A stretch of DNA of 40,070 nt from CAYXVU01 sp964468725 (GTDB taxonomy: Bacteria > Acidobacteriota > Blastocatellia > UBA7656): positions 1-40,070 of the forward strand of contig CAYXVU010000025.1 in assembly GCA_964468725.1 (NCBI GenBank). Reading direction: 5' to 3'. A program made the translations under genes and the position numbers. Of the stretch, positions 33,575-40,070 are shown in pieces. Under the pieces are notes generated by a model that was not told where the DNA came from, searched no databases, and saw nothing but the letters and a program-made list of their open reading frames with translations. Within the stretch, counting starts at the first letter, position 1. Each line of letters opens with the position of its first letter.

Positions 33575-35986
33575 ATGAATCGAATCAAAACCGCGCTCAG
33601 AAGTTTAGCTCTGTGGTTTGTCTGCGCTCTGCTGCTGGGCGTGTTGGCAAACCAAGCCTCTGCGCAAATCCATACCGGCTACTTCAAGTCGGATGATGGC
33701 GGCGCATATTACATTCGACAAATTGGCAATCAAGTCTATTGGTTAGGCGAAAATCCCAACGGACTCTATGCCAATATTTTGGTGGGAACGGTTAGTGGCA
33801 ATAAGATTACCGCGCGTTTCTGGGATGTGCCAAAAGGCCGGACGCAAGGAATGGGCGAGCTAACATTGGAGATCCGCGAAGGCGGTTCTGCATTGGTCAA
33901 AGTCTCGTCGAGCACGCCATTCGGTAGCAGAAACTGGCATCTCGCCGTGCCGCGCATCGAGATACGAAACGGCATTCGCGGGCGCGTCGATTATCCGCCG
34001 ACCGCGCGCAGCCGACCGGCGGGCTTTCTGGGCGGCGATAACAATCTGACCGCCGTCTGGATGGGCAACGATTATGCCTATTACTATGTGCGCGAACTGC
34101 CCAACGGCGATGTCGTATGGTTCGCCGAACACTCTCTCTACGGCGATCCGGGCGGAGCTGAGCAACCGGCCTTCGCGCACGTCTTTATCGGCAAGCGACA
34201 AGGGCAATCCATCTCCGGCCAATGGGTGGATATTCCGAAAGGCGCGACTACCGGCAGCGGCACACTAACGGTGTCCATTCAAAGCCCGCAAGATTTACAG
34301 GCCACAGCCAAGACTGGCGGCTTTATGGCAGGTGAGTGGTGGCGCAGTCTGCCGGGCAACCTGCGCGGCTTTGCCGATCTGCATGCACATCCGATGGTCA
34401 ACTTAGGGTTTGGCGGCAAGCTCGTGCATGGCGGGGCGGATGTCGGTTCCCTGCTCCCGATAGATGCGGACTGCCGACACAAAGTCCGCGCCCAGAGCAT
34501 CGCGCAGGCGCTCGGCAAAGACAATGGAACGCATGGCGGGACGGCATGGTTCGGCGCGGAAAATCCCTGTGGCGACAATCTGCGGCAAGCCGTGATTGAT
34601 GCTTTTCAAGAGGCTAACAAAGCGGTCGTGACGCCGGATAACGCGGTCGGCTATCCGAGTTTCAAAGACTATCCGAAATGGAATGACATCACGCATCAGA
34701 AGATGTGGGTAGATTGGATTCGCCGTTCATACGATGCTGGACAGCGAGTGATGATCGCGCTGGCGGTCAATAACTTCACCATCGCGTCAGGTGTGGCCGG
34801 GCCGGGCGACGGGCCAACCGACGACAAAGCCTCTGCCGACTTGCAGGTTGCCGAGATCAAAGCCTTCGTCAAACGCCACGACGATTTTATGGAAGTCGCC
34901 TACACCCCCGCAGACCTGCGGCGCATCATCGCCGCCAATAAGATGGCGGTGGTGTTAGGCATCGAGATTGATAACATCGGCAACTTTATTCGTGACTATG
35001 CCAATCGCACCGTCCCGGATGCGGTGGTCGCTGCTGAACTCGACCGCCTCTACAACACGGGCGTGCGCTATATCTTTCCCATCCATGTGATTGACAATCC
35101 GTTTGGCGGCACGGCGGTCTATCAGGACATCTTCAACTTATCCAATTACCAGGTCAGCGGCAAATATTGGAATCTCGCGTGCAGCACGCCCGAAGAAGAG
35201 ATCGCCTATCGCTTCAACGCTGGAGGGTTTGATGCCGGACTGGCCGCCACCAAATTATTCAAAGGCTTCAACCTCGACATCTTCCGCAATCCGAAGGCTT
35301 CGCCCAATTGCAATCGAACCGGCCATAAAAACGCGCTCGGTCTGACGCCAAGCGGCGTCAAAGCCATCAAGGAAATGATGAAGCGCGGCATGCTCATTGA
35401 CATTGACCATATGTCCCAAGCTGCCGCCAATGCCACGCTCGATCTGGCCGAGCAAGTCTTCAACAAATACCCGCTGGTCTCCGGGCATAACAGTCTGCGG
35501 AGCATGTGGCCGATTGATAAAGCGCGCAGCAATGCCCCGCTCAGACAAATCGTTTCGCCGAATGAAAACGCGCGCACCGAAGAGCAGCTTCAGCGATTAG
35601 GCAAGCTCGGCGGCATGTTCGGGCTGGGTTCGGACGATGCCCGAGCGGACGATTTTCTGAAGCGGTATATCGCCGCCAGCCAGTTGATCGGACGCGGCAG
35701 AGTCGCCTTCGGCACTGACCTCAACGGCTTAGTCAAAGGGCCGCCGCCTGCCAGCGGGGCGAATATCTATTCCACCATCTTTCCGATGAGCAAGACCGGC
35801 GAGAAATCGTGGGACTATCGCCGAGAAGGCGTAGCGCACTACGGAATGCTGGCCGATTTTCTCAGAGATATGTCTTTGAAACAGCCCAATGGCGAATACA
35901 TTCGCGGCAACATCCTGAAGAACGCCGAGTACTTCGCGCAGATGTGGGAGAAGGCCGTCAGCAGCGGCAAAGGGGTCAACCCCTGA
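33575..35986 (+). CDS. secreted M19-type dipeptidase with two N-terminal beta repeats
   Basis: Protein of 803 residues with a signal peptide (1-30, NQASA before QIHTG). Two related beta-rich repeats follow: 34-110 (GGAYYIRQIGNQVYWLGENP, KITARFWDVPKG) and 150-240 (DYAYYYVRELPNGDVVWFAE, SISGQWVDIPKG), each ending in W-x-D-[VI]-PKG. From about 262 a metal-dependent amidohydrolase of the membrane-dipeptidase (M19) type: His270 and His272 in ADLHAHPM, VLGIEID, LIDIDHMS, LVSGHNS and the metal Asp in FGTDLNGL. It probably cleaves a dipeptide or lactone in the periplasm. The domain is much larger than renal dipeptidase, with a long insertion. AAGGAGAG precedes the ATG. It may share the promoter of the 33042 gene. 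Confidence 0.85.
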   Translation: MNRIKTALRSLALWFVCALLLGVLANQASAQIHTGYFKSDDGGAYYIRQIGNQVYWLGENPNGLYANILVGTVSGNKITARFWDVPKGRTQGMGELTLEIREGGSALVKVSSSTPFGSRNWHLAVPRIEIRNGIRGRVDYPPTARSRPAGFLGGDNNLTAVWMGNDYAYYYVRELPNGDVVWFAEHSLYGDPGGAEQPAFAHVFIGKRQGQSISGQWVDIPKGATTGSGTLTVSIQSPQDLQATAKTGGFMAGEWWRSLPGNLRGFADLHAHPMVNLGFGGKLVHGGADVGSLLPIDADCRHKVRAQSIAQALGKDNGTHGGTAWFGAENPCGDNLRQAVIDAFQEANKAVVTPDNAVGYPSFKDYPKWNDITHQKMWVDWIRRSYDAGQRVMIALAVNNFTIASGVAGPGDGPTDDKASADLQVAEIKAFVKRHDDFMEVAYTPADLRRIIAANKMAVVLGIEIDNIGNFIRDYANRTVPDAVVAAELDRLYNTGVRYIFPIHVIDNPFGGTAVYQDIFNLSNYQVSGKYWNLACSTPEEEIAYRFNAGGFDAGLAATKLFKGFNLDIFRNPKASPNCNRTGHKNALGLTPSGVKAIKEMMKRGMLIDIDHMSQAAANATLDLAEQVFNKYPLVSGHNSLRSMWPIDKARSNAPLRQIVSPNENARTEEQLQRLGKLGGMFGLGSDDARADDFLKRYIAASQLIGRGRVAFGTDLNGLVKGPPPASGANIYSTIFPMSKTGEKSWDYRREGVAHYGMLADFLRDMSLKQPNGEYIRGNILKNAEYFAQMWEKAVSSGKGVNP

Positions 35987-36113
35987 GCGAAAACCCAAAC
36001 GGCTCGAAGACTCTTTCCCTATCAAAGCACTTACGCTTCGCCACGCATCGAGCATTCGGCTCTCGCATCTGTAGCGTTGCGGGCGGATAGGAGGAAATTG
36101 ATCTGAGATGGCC

Positions 36114-36138
36114 GAGCGGCGGTCTGAGACCGCCGCTC
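36114..36138. terminator. 25-nt near-perfect palindrome after the dipeptidase gene
   Basis: Two 12-nt arms (GAGCGGCGGTCT and AGACCGCCGCTC) around a single G, 127 nt after the stop codon. It has no T-run, so it may be a REP-like or Rho-aided terminator. The remaining gap (35987-36205) holds no gene I can support. Confidence 0.45.
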
Positions 36139-36205
36139 AACGCCGCTCGCTCAGGTTGTTGGGCGATTCGATATAAGCTGCCTCATTCGCGCCTCCTCAT
36201 CACAC

Positions 36206-36319
36206 CTCATCCAAACTCAGTAGCTCTCGACTGTCGCACGCCTTTTTATCCGCACGAACTCACATAAACAGGTGATTGTTGCCAACCCGGTTTCGGCTTA
36301 CCTTCGTGGGCGCGAGGAA
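36206..36319 (+). promoter_or_regulatory. three-copy upstream element, copy B
   Basis: Second gap-free copy: CTCATCCAAACTCAG (36206-36220), TTTTT (36243-36247), TCACATAAACAGG (36260-36272) and GAGG (36314-36317). TTGTTG (36276-36281), 17-bp spacer, TACCTT (36299-36304). The -10 end is 58 nt before the start at 36362. Confidence 0.75.
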
Positions 36320-36361
36320 TAACTCATTGAAACCGTAACCGAAAAGAGAAAGGAAATCGTC

Positions 36362-37927
36362 ATGAACCGTATCAGCAAACCGATCACCTTCGCGGCATCC
36401 CTATTGAACCTGTTATTGCTGTTGACCTCTACCCTATCCGCCTTCGCGCAGGAGATTGCTCCCCACGTGAAGCCCGGCGAGATAGACTTTTCTTTCGGCA
36501 TCGGCGGCAGAATCACCGATACTTTTATGGCCGCCACCGAAATCGCCATTCAGGGCGATAACAAGATCGTCATTGCCGGATTTGGTCAATCAGACGTAGC
36601 GCGTTTTCACGCCAATGGCACACTCGATACGAGTTTCGGCAATGGCGGGAAAGCCGAAGGGCTGATTGCAACCATTCTGGGCATCGCCATTCAGGCCGAC
36701 GGCAAAATCCTTGTCGCAGGTTTTCATGGGAGTGATGCCTCCATTAATTTCGGCATCGCGCGCTACAACACGAACGGTACACCCGACACCTCATTCGGCA
36801 ACGGCGGCAAAGTGACGACCGATTTCTTTGGCCTGCACGATGAAGCCGCAGCGATTGCCGTGCAGAGCGACGGACGCATCGTGGTTGGCGGGAGCGCCAC
36901 AATCAATCAATCGGCTACCGATTTCGCACTGGCGCGCTACACGGCAAACGGGACGCTTGACCCGACCTTCGGGGTTGGCGGCAAACTGAACACCCATCTT
37001 TTTATTGACCCTGACTTTTCTGAAAACTTTGAAGAGATTCGTGATCTGGCCATTCAGCCGGACGGACGCATCGTCGCAGTGGGCATCACAAACGAGCGCT
37101 CCGCTTATGTTCGTTACCTGCCCAACGGCTCTCTCGATGGCACTTTTGGAGTGGGCGGCAAAGTCATTCAGACTCTTAGCTCCTCCGCCCAGAGCCCCAC
37201 GAATATCATCCTCCAACCCGATGGCCGCATCCTCATCGGTGGAGCCATTCGCAATGGAGTGCAGGACTTTCTGCTGGTGCGGCTACTTGCCAATGGGAGC
37301 CTTGATCCGGCGTTTGGCGACAAGGGCCAGGTAATTACCGACTTTGCGGGCAAGACTGATATTGGCAACGGCCTCGCATTGCTGAGCGACGGTCGCATCT
37401 TGCAAGTCGGGGTGGCCACCCTGGGGAGCATAGCGGATGATGTATTTCGGGATTTCGCATTGGTTTGCTACAAACCGAACGGCAGCCTTGATCCTACCTT
37501 TGGCAACGGCGGCAAGGTCACGACCGACTTCTTCAATAACTTCGATGAAGCCGAGGCCGTTGCCATTCAGAAAAACGGGCGCGCGATTGTCGCCGGACGA
37601 GTGGTGAGCGGTCAACAGGGATTCGGACTCACCGCCTATGCCCTGACGGATACACCCAATCAAGCCGAACCGCAAATCTTCGGCGCAAGCATCAATGGCA
37701 AGAAGCTGATGGTTGCAGGCGCAAACTTTGAAGCCCCCATCGAAATCTATGTCAACGGGCAGAAGCAGAAGAAGACCTCGAACGATGCCGCCACGCCGAC
37801 CAATTTGGTCATCGCCGCCAAAGCGGGCAAGCTCATCGCTCCCGGTCAGACCGCGATGATTCAAGTCAAAAACACCGCGACCGGCAAAACCTCGGCGTCG
37901 TTTTCCTTCACTCGTCCGCTCTCATAA
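36362..37927 (+). CDS. secreted delta-60 repeat propeller protein with IPT-like C-terminus
   Basis: Protein of 521 residues with a signal peptide (1-30, TLSAFAQ). Residues 38-430 are delta-60-type repeats of about 55-60 residues, with LDTSFGNGGK, AIQADGKILVAG, LDPTFGVGGK, QPDGRIVAVG and LDPTFGNGGKVTTDF recurring; about seven units could close a propeller. The last 86 residues (from about 436) form a separate IPT/TIG-like domain (KKLMVAGANFEAPIEIYVNG) shared almost word for word with the FG-GAP protein at 38437. AAGGAAA precedes the ATG. The role is unknown; a surface-exposed or cell-bound protein is likely. The copy-B element supplies its putative promoter. Confidence 0.85.
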   Translation: MNRISKPITFAASLLNLLLLLTSTLSAFAQEIAPHVKPGEIDFSFGIGGRITDTFMAATEIAIQGDNKIVIAGFGQSDVARFHANGTLDTSFGNGGKAEGLIATILGIAIQADGKILVAGFHGSDASINFGIARYNTNGTPDTSFGNGGKVTTDFFGLHDEAAAIAVQSDGRIVVGGSATINQSATDFALARYTANGTLDPTFGVGGKLNTHLFIDPDFSENFEEIRDLAIQPDGRIVAVGITNERSAYVRYLPNGSLDGTFGVGGKVIQTLSSSAQSPTNIILQPDGRILIGGAIRNGVQDFLLVRLLANGSLDPAFGDKGQVITDFAGKTDIGNGLALLSDGRILQVGVATLGSIADDVFRDFALVCYKPNGSLDPTFGNGGKVTTDFFNNFDEAEAVAIQKNGRAIVAGRVVSGQQGFGLTAYALTDTPNQAEPQIFGASINGKKLMVAGANFEAPIEIYVNGQKQKKTSNDAATPTNLVIAAKAGKLIAPGQTAMIQVKNTATGKTSASFSFTRPLS

Positions 37928-37953
37928 GCCGACATCAACACCCAATAACTCTT
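37670..37953 (+). repeat. 284-bp 3' repeat, copy 1 (C-terminal domain plus flank)
   Basis: Aligns without gaps to 39787-40070 with about 26 differences by hand count (about nine-tenths identity). The last 50 or so bases are identical, including 26 bases beyond the stop codon at 37927. Noncoding identity after the stop suggests a recent duplication or gene conversion. Confidence 0.85.
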
Positions 37954-38285
37954 GCTCACGCAAGAAGTGTTGATATGAAAAACATAGAGAAAGTTGTATC
38001 GCGCACGCCCGCGAGGCCGCTCGCCTCGCACAAAGGCAGAGGGGTTGCCGTCCTGATGATGGCTTTGATTCTGCTCATTGATTTGCTGTAGGGCTGGCGC
38101 TGACTTCTTCCGATTGGCGATTGAAGGCATCAGCCACGTCGGCACGCAGATAGCAGGAGCAGACGAAGAGAACTTCGTAATCGCTTCGCATCCGGGTGGC
38201 GACGTGGCCATTTGTTCTTCTCCGCCTCTCACTGCACCGCACTTTCGATTACCAACAACAGCCTGCGGGAATCATATCCGGTCGC
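37928..38285. other. intergenic region with a weak hairpin and no supported gene
   Basis: TCTTGC (37950-37955) pairs with GCAAGA (37960-37965) around a 4-nt loop, with flanking AACAC/GTGTT that could extend it. This could be a weak terminator of the delta-60 gene. Open frames in this stretch (plus strand 38078-38302, minus strand 37861-38232) have no ribosome site and look like chance. Confidence 0.4.
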
Positions 38286-38399
38286 ATCATTTGAACTCAT
38301 GAGCTGACCGCTTGAGCCGCTCGTTTTTCTCTCACGTCCTCACATAAACAGGTGATTGTTGCCAACTCGGTTTCCGCTTACTCTCGTCAGCGTGAGGAA
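38286..38399 (+). promoter_or_regulatory. three-copy upstream element, copy C
   Basis: Third gap-free copy: ATCATTTGAACTCAT (38286-38300), TTTTT (38324-38328), TCACATAAACAGG (38340-38352) and GAGG (38394-38397). TTGTTG (38356-38361), 17-bp spacer, TACTCT (38379-38384). The -10 end is 53 nt before the start at 38437. Confidence 0.75.
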
Positions 38400-38436
38400 A
38401 CATATTTAACAATCTGCAACCAATAAAAGAGACGAT

Positions 38437-40044
38437 ATGAAATCCCAATCTCATTCTTGGCAGGCCATGTTTTTCACTTTGCTGATTACCACCTATTTGT
38501 TGCTCTCCGGCTTGGCCACCTTCCGCGTAAGCGCGCAAGAGGAAGGCTCCGCTTCTCCCGATAGTGCGAGCCTTATCGCCGCGATGACACAGCAGCAAAA
38601 GCTCACAGCCAACGACGGCGCGGCCAATGATGCCTACGGTTGGGCGGTCGCTATCAGTGGCAACACCGCGGTCATCGGCGCTCCGCTTGTTGATCTCAAT
38701 GGCAATACCAGTCAAGGAGCCGCTTATGTCTATGTGCGTGCCAACGGCGCTTGGACGATGCAAACCAAACTCTTCGCCACCGATGGCTCAGTCAATACGC
38801 AGTTCGGCTATAGCGTCGCCATTGATGGTGACACCATCGTAATTGGGGCAAGAGTAAATATTCCAACCCTAAATGCGGTAGCCCCTGGCGCAGCCTACGT
38901 CTTTACCCGCGCGGGCGCAACGTGGACGCAGCAAGCAAAGCTGATCAGCAACGACTTGGGGAAGAACGACCGCTTCGGCGAGTCGGTCGCGATCAACAAC
39001 AACACCATTGTCGTCGGCGCAGTTCTTCACGATGCAGCAGGTACACCCGATAGCAGTAAAGGCGCAGCCTATGTCTTTGTGCGCTCCGGTGTGACGTGGT
39101 CGCAACAAGCGAAACTCATGGCCGACAACCCGCAGGATTTCGACTTTTTCGGCAACTCCGTCGCCATACACGGAGACACGATAGTGGTTGGCGCTCCGCA
39201 AGACAATGGCGATGTTCAGATCGGGTCGGCTTATGTTTTTACCCGCGCGGGACAAACCTGGAGCCAACCGGCAAAACTGATGGCTAGCGACGGAGCGCGC
39301 AGTAACAATTTCGGCTTCGTAGTATCCGTGAGCGGCGATACGGTGGTGGTGGGAGCTTACGGCGTGGAGGTCGGGGATTCACCATTTGCGGGAGCAGCCT
39401 ATGTCTTTCAGCGCTCAAACGGTAGCTGGACACAAGAGGCCAAGCTCGTAGCCGACGCGGCTGACATTGTGATCAACCTTGGATTTGGGTGGGCAGTTTC
39501 GGTGAAAGGCGACACGCTCGCGGTTGGCGCGTATGGAACTCGCATAGATGGCAAATCCTCCCAAGGTGCGGCCTATCTGTTCAAACGCAACGGCAACCTT
39601 TGGGAGCCGCAATCCAGACTCTCTGCCAACGACGGCGCAGCCAACGACATCTTCGGTGCAAGCGTGGCTCTGGACGGCAGCCATTCGCTGATCGTCGGAA
39701 CTCCGCAGAAAGGTGTTGATGGCGGCGCAGATCATCAACAACCCGGCGCAGCCTACTTCTTCTCGACCGTTGCCAACGACGGCACGCCGCAAATTTTCGA
39801 CGTGAGCATCAAAGGCAAGAAGCTGCTGGTTGCGGGGGCAAACTTTGAAGCCCCTACCGAAATCTATGTCAACGGGCAGAAGCAGAAGAAGACTTCGAAC
39901 GATGCCGCCACGCCGACCAATTTAGTTATCGCCGCCAAAGCAGGCAAGCTCATCGCTCCCGGTCAGAGCGTGATGATTGAGGTCAAAAATGCTGCGACCG
40001 GTAAAATGTCAGCGCCGTTTTCCTTCACTCGTCCGCTCTCATAA
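38437..40044 (+). CDS. secreted FG-GAP repeat protein with the same IPT-like C-terminus
   Basis: Protein of 535 residues with a signal peptide (about 1-35, ending FRVSAQ). Residues 50-445 hold FG-GAP-type repeats of about 55 residues: ANDGAANDAYGWAVAISGN, NTAVIGAP, GAAYVYVR, FGYSVAIDGDTIVIGA, GAAYVFTR and so on; about seven units could form an integrin-like propeller. Residues from about 450 carry the IPT/TIG-like domain shared with the 36362 gene (KKLLVAGANFEAPTEIYVNG). The propeller cores of the two proteins are unrelated. AAGAGA precedes the ATG. The gene is complete; its 3' flank runs off the window. Role unknown, probably surface-associated. Confidence 0.85.
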   Translation: MKSQSHSWQAMFFTLLITTYLLLSGLATFRVSAQEEGSASPDSASLIAAMTQQQKLTANDGAANDAYGWAVAISGNTAVIGAPLVDLNGNTSQGAAYVYVRANGAWTMQTKLFATDGSVNTQFGYSVAIDGDTIVIGARVNIPTLNAVAPGAAYVFTRAGATWTQQAKLISNDLGKNDRFGESVAINNNTIVVGAVLHDAAGTPDSSKGAAYVFVRSGVTWSQQAKLMADNPQDFDFFGNSVAIHGDTIVVGAPQDNGDVQIGSAYVFTRAGQTWSQPAKLMASDGARSNNFGFVVSVSGDTVVVGAYGVEVGDSPFAGAAYVFQRSNGSWTQEAKLVADAADIVINLGFGWAVSVKGDTLAVGAYGTRIDGKSSQGAAYLFKRNGNLWEPQSRLSANDGAANDIFGASVALDGSHSLIVGTPQKGVDGGADHQQPGAAYFFSTVANDGTPQIFDVSIKGKKLLVAGANFEAPTEIYVNGQKQKKTSNDAATPTNLVIAAKAGKLIAPGQSVMIEVKNAATGKMSAPFSFTRPLS

Positions 40045-40070
40045 GCCGACATCAACACCCAATAACTCTT
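39787..40070 (+). repeat. 284-bp 3' repeat, copy 2 (C-terminal domain plus flank)
   Basis: Second copy of the 3' module, identical to copy 1 over its last 50 or so bases, including the 26 noncoding bases after the stop at 40044. It reaches the window edge, so the repeat may extend further and the series may continue. Confidence 0.85.

Noticed and set aside
37861..38302. Two opposing frames between the propeller genes
   Set aside because: No ribosome sites or recognisable residues, and the minus-strand frame overlaps the 3' repeat.
32941..38352. Repeated 23-base core as a possible CRISPR or phage-type direct repeat
   Set aside because: The copies are kilobases apart with genes between, and each is part of a longer 114-bp element upstream of a gene. 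There is no spacer structure and no cas gene.
32887..38399. The three elements as integron attC sites between gene cassettes
   Set aside because: No integrase gene is in the window, no RYYYAAC/GTTRRRY pair is conserved, and the elements sit at a constant distance before start codons, as promoters do.

Overview
The window looks like chromosomal DNA of a Gram-negative, heterotrophic Acidobacteriota member, probably class Blastocatellia. This assignment is inferred from gene content, without any rRNA gene. LpxA implies lipid A and an outer membrane. Large two-domain sensors with Reg_prop propellers, FecR-type anti-sigma factors, a CGKxGxPxPP-type lipoprotein and several signal-peptide proteins of unknown function are typical of that phylum. 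Base composition is moderately GC-rich, except for an AT-richer accessory patch at the left edge. No tRNA, rRNA, CRISPR array, IS element or phage gene was seen.

Layout. 1-1.6 kb: AT-richer patch with a DUF5343 protein and two small proteins. 1.6-3.3 kb: a DUF374 acyltransferase convergent with lpxA. 3.4-5.9 kb: a secreted glycine-zipper protein with a Ser/Asp/Arg/Pro repeat, galE, and a 41-residue secreted peptide. 6.1-7.8 kb: primary sigma factor rpoD on the minus strand. 8.1-9.5 kb: a cytoplasmic GH13 glycosidase. 9.7-12.4 kb: an ECF sigma factor coupled to an anti-sigma/FecR/Kelch fusion. 12.5-15.8 kb: envelope proteins (truncated YceI-like leader, Tat-exported intradiol dioxygenase, alpha/beta hydrolase, PQQ-type propeller) and a TPR remnant. 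16.6-19.9 kb: hslV-hslU and an FN3 lipoprotein. 19.9-24.8 kb: a ferredoxin-cyclase fusion, a sixA-dinB-like pair, a GT9-like glycosyltransferase and an LLM oxidoreductase. 24.8-28.8 kb: a secreted CocE-type hydrolase convergent with a large secreted protein of unknown function. 28.9-40 kb: a Reg_prop sensor kinase, a NarL-type regulator, a small Cys-rich HTH-like protein, a secreted M19 dipeptidase with a novel N-terminus, and two large secreted propeller proteins.

The most unusual part is the right end. A gap-free element of about 114 bp occurs three times (32887-33000, 36206-36319, 38286-38399), each time ahead of a gene in the same orientation. It contains a core of 23 identical bases and a TTGTTG-N17-TACyyT promoter-like pair. 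This pair lies 53-58 nt before the start codons of the small HTH-like protein and of both propeller proteins. Copy A begins inside the last codons of the response regulator. The two propeller proteins have unrelated cores (delta-60 repeats versus FG-GAP repeats) but share a C-terminal domain and 3' flank that align without gaps over 284 bp at about nine-tenths identity. The units therefore look like cassettes with constant ends and swapped middles, possibly controlled by the adjacent two-component system. The window ends inside the second 3' repeat, so further units may follow.
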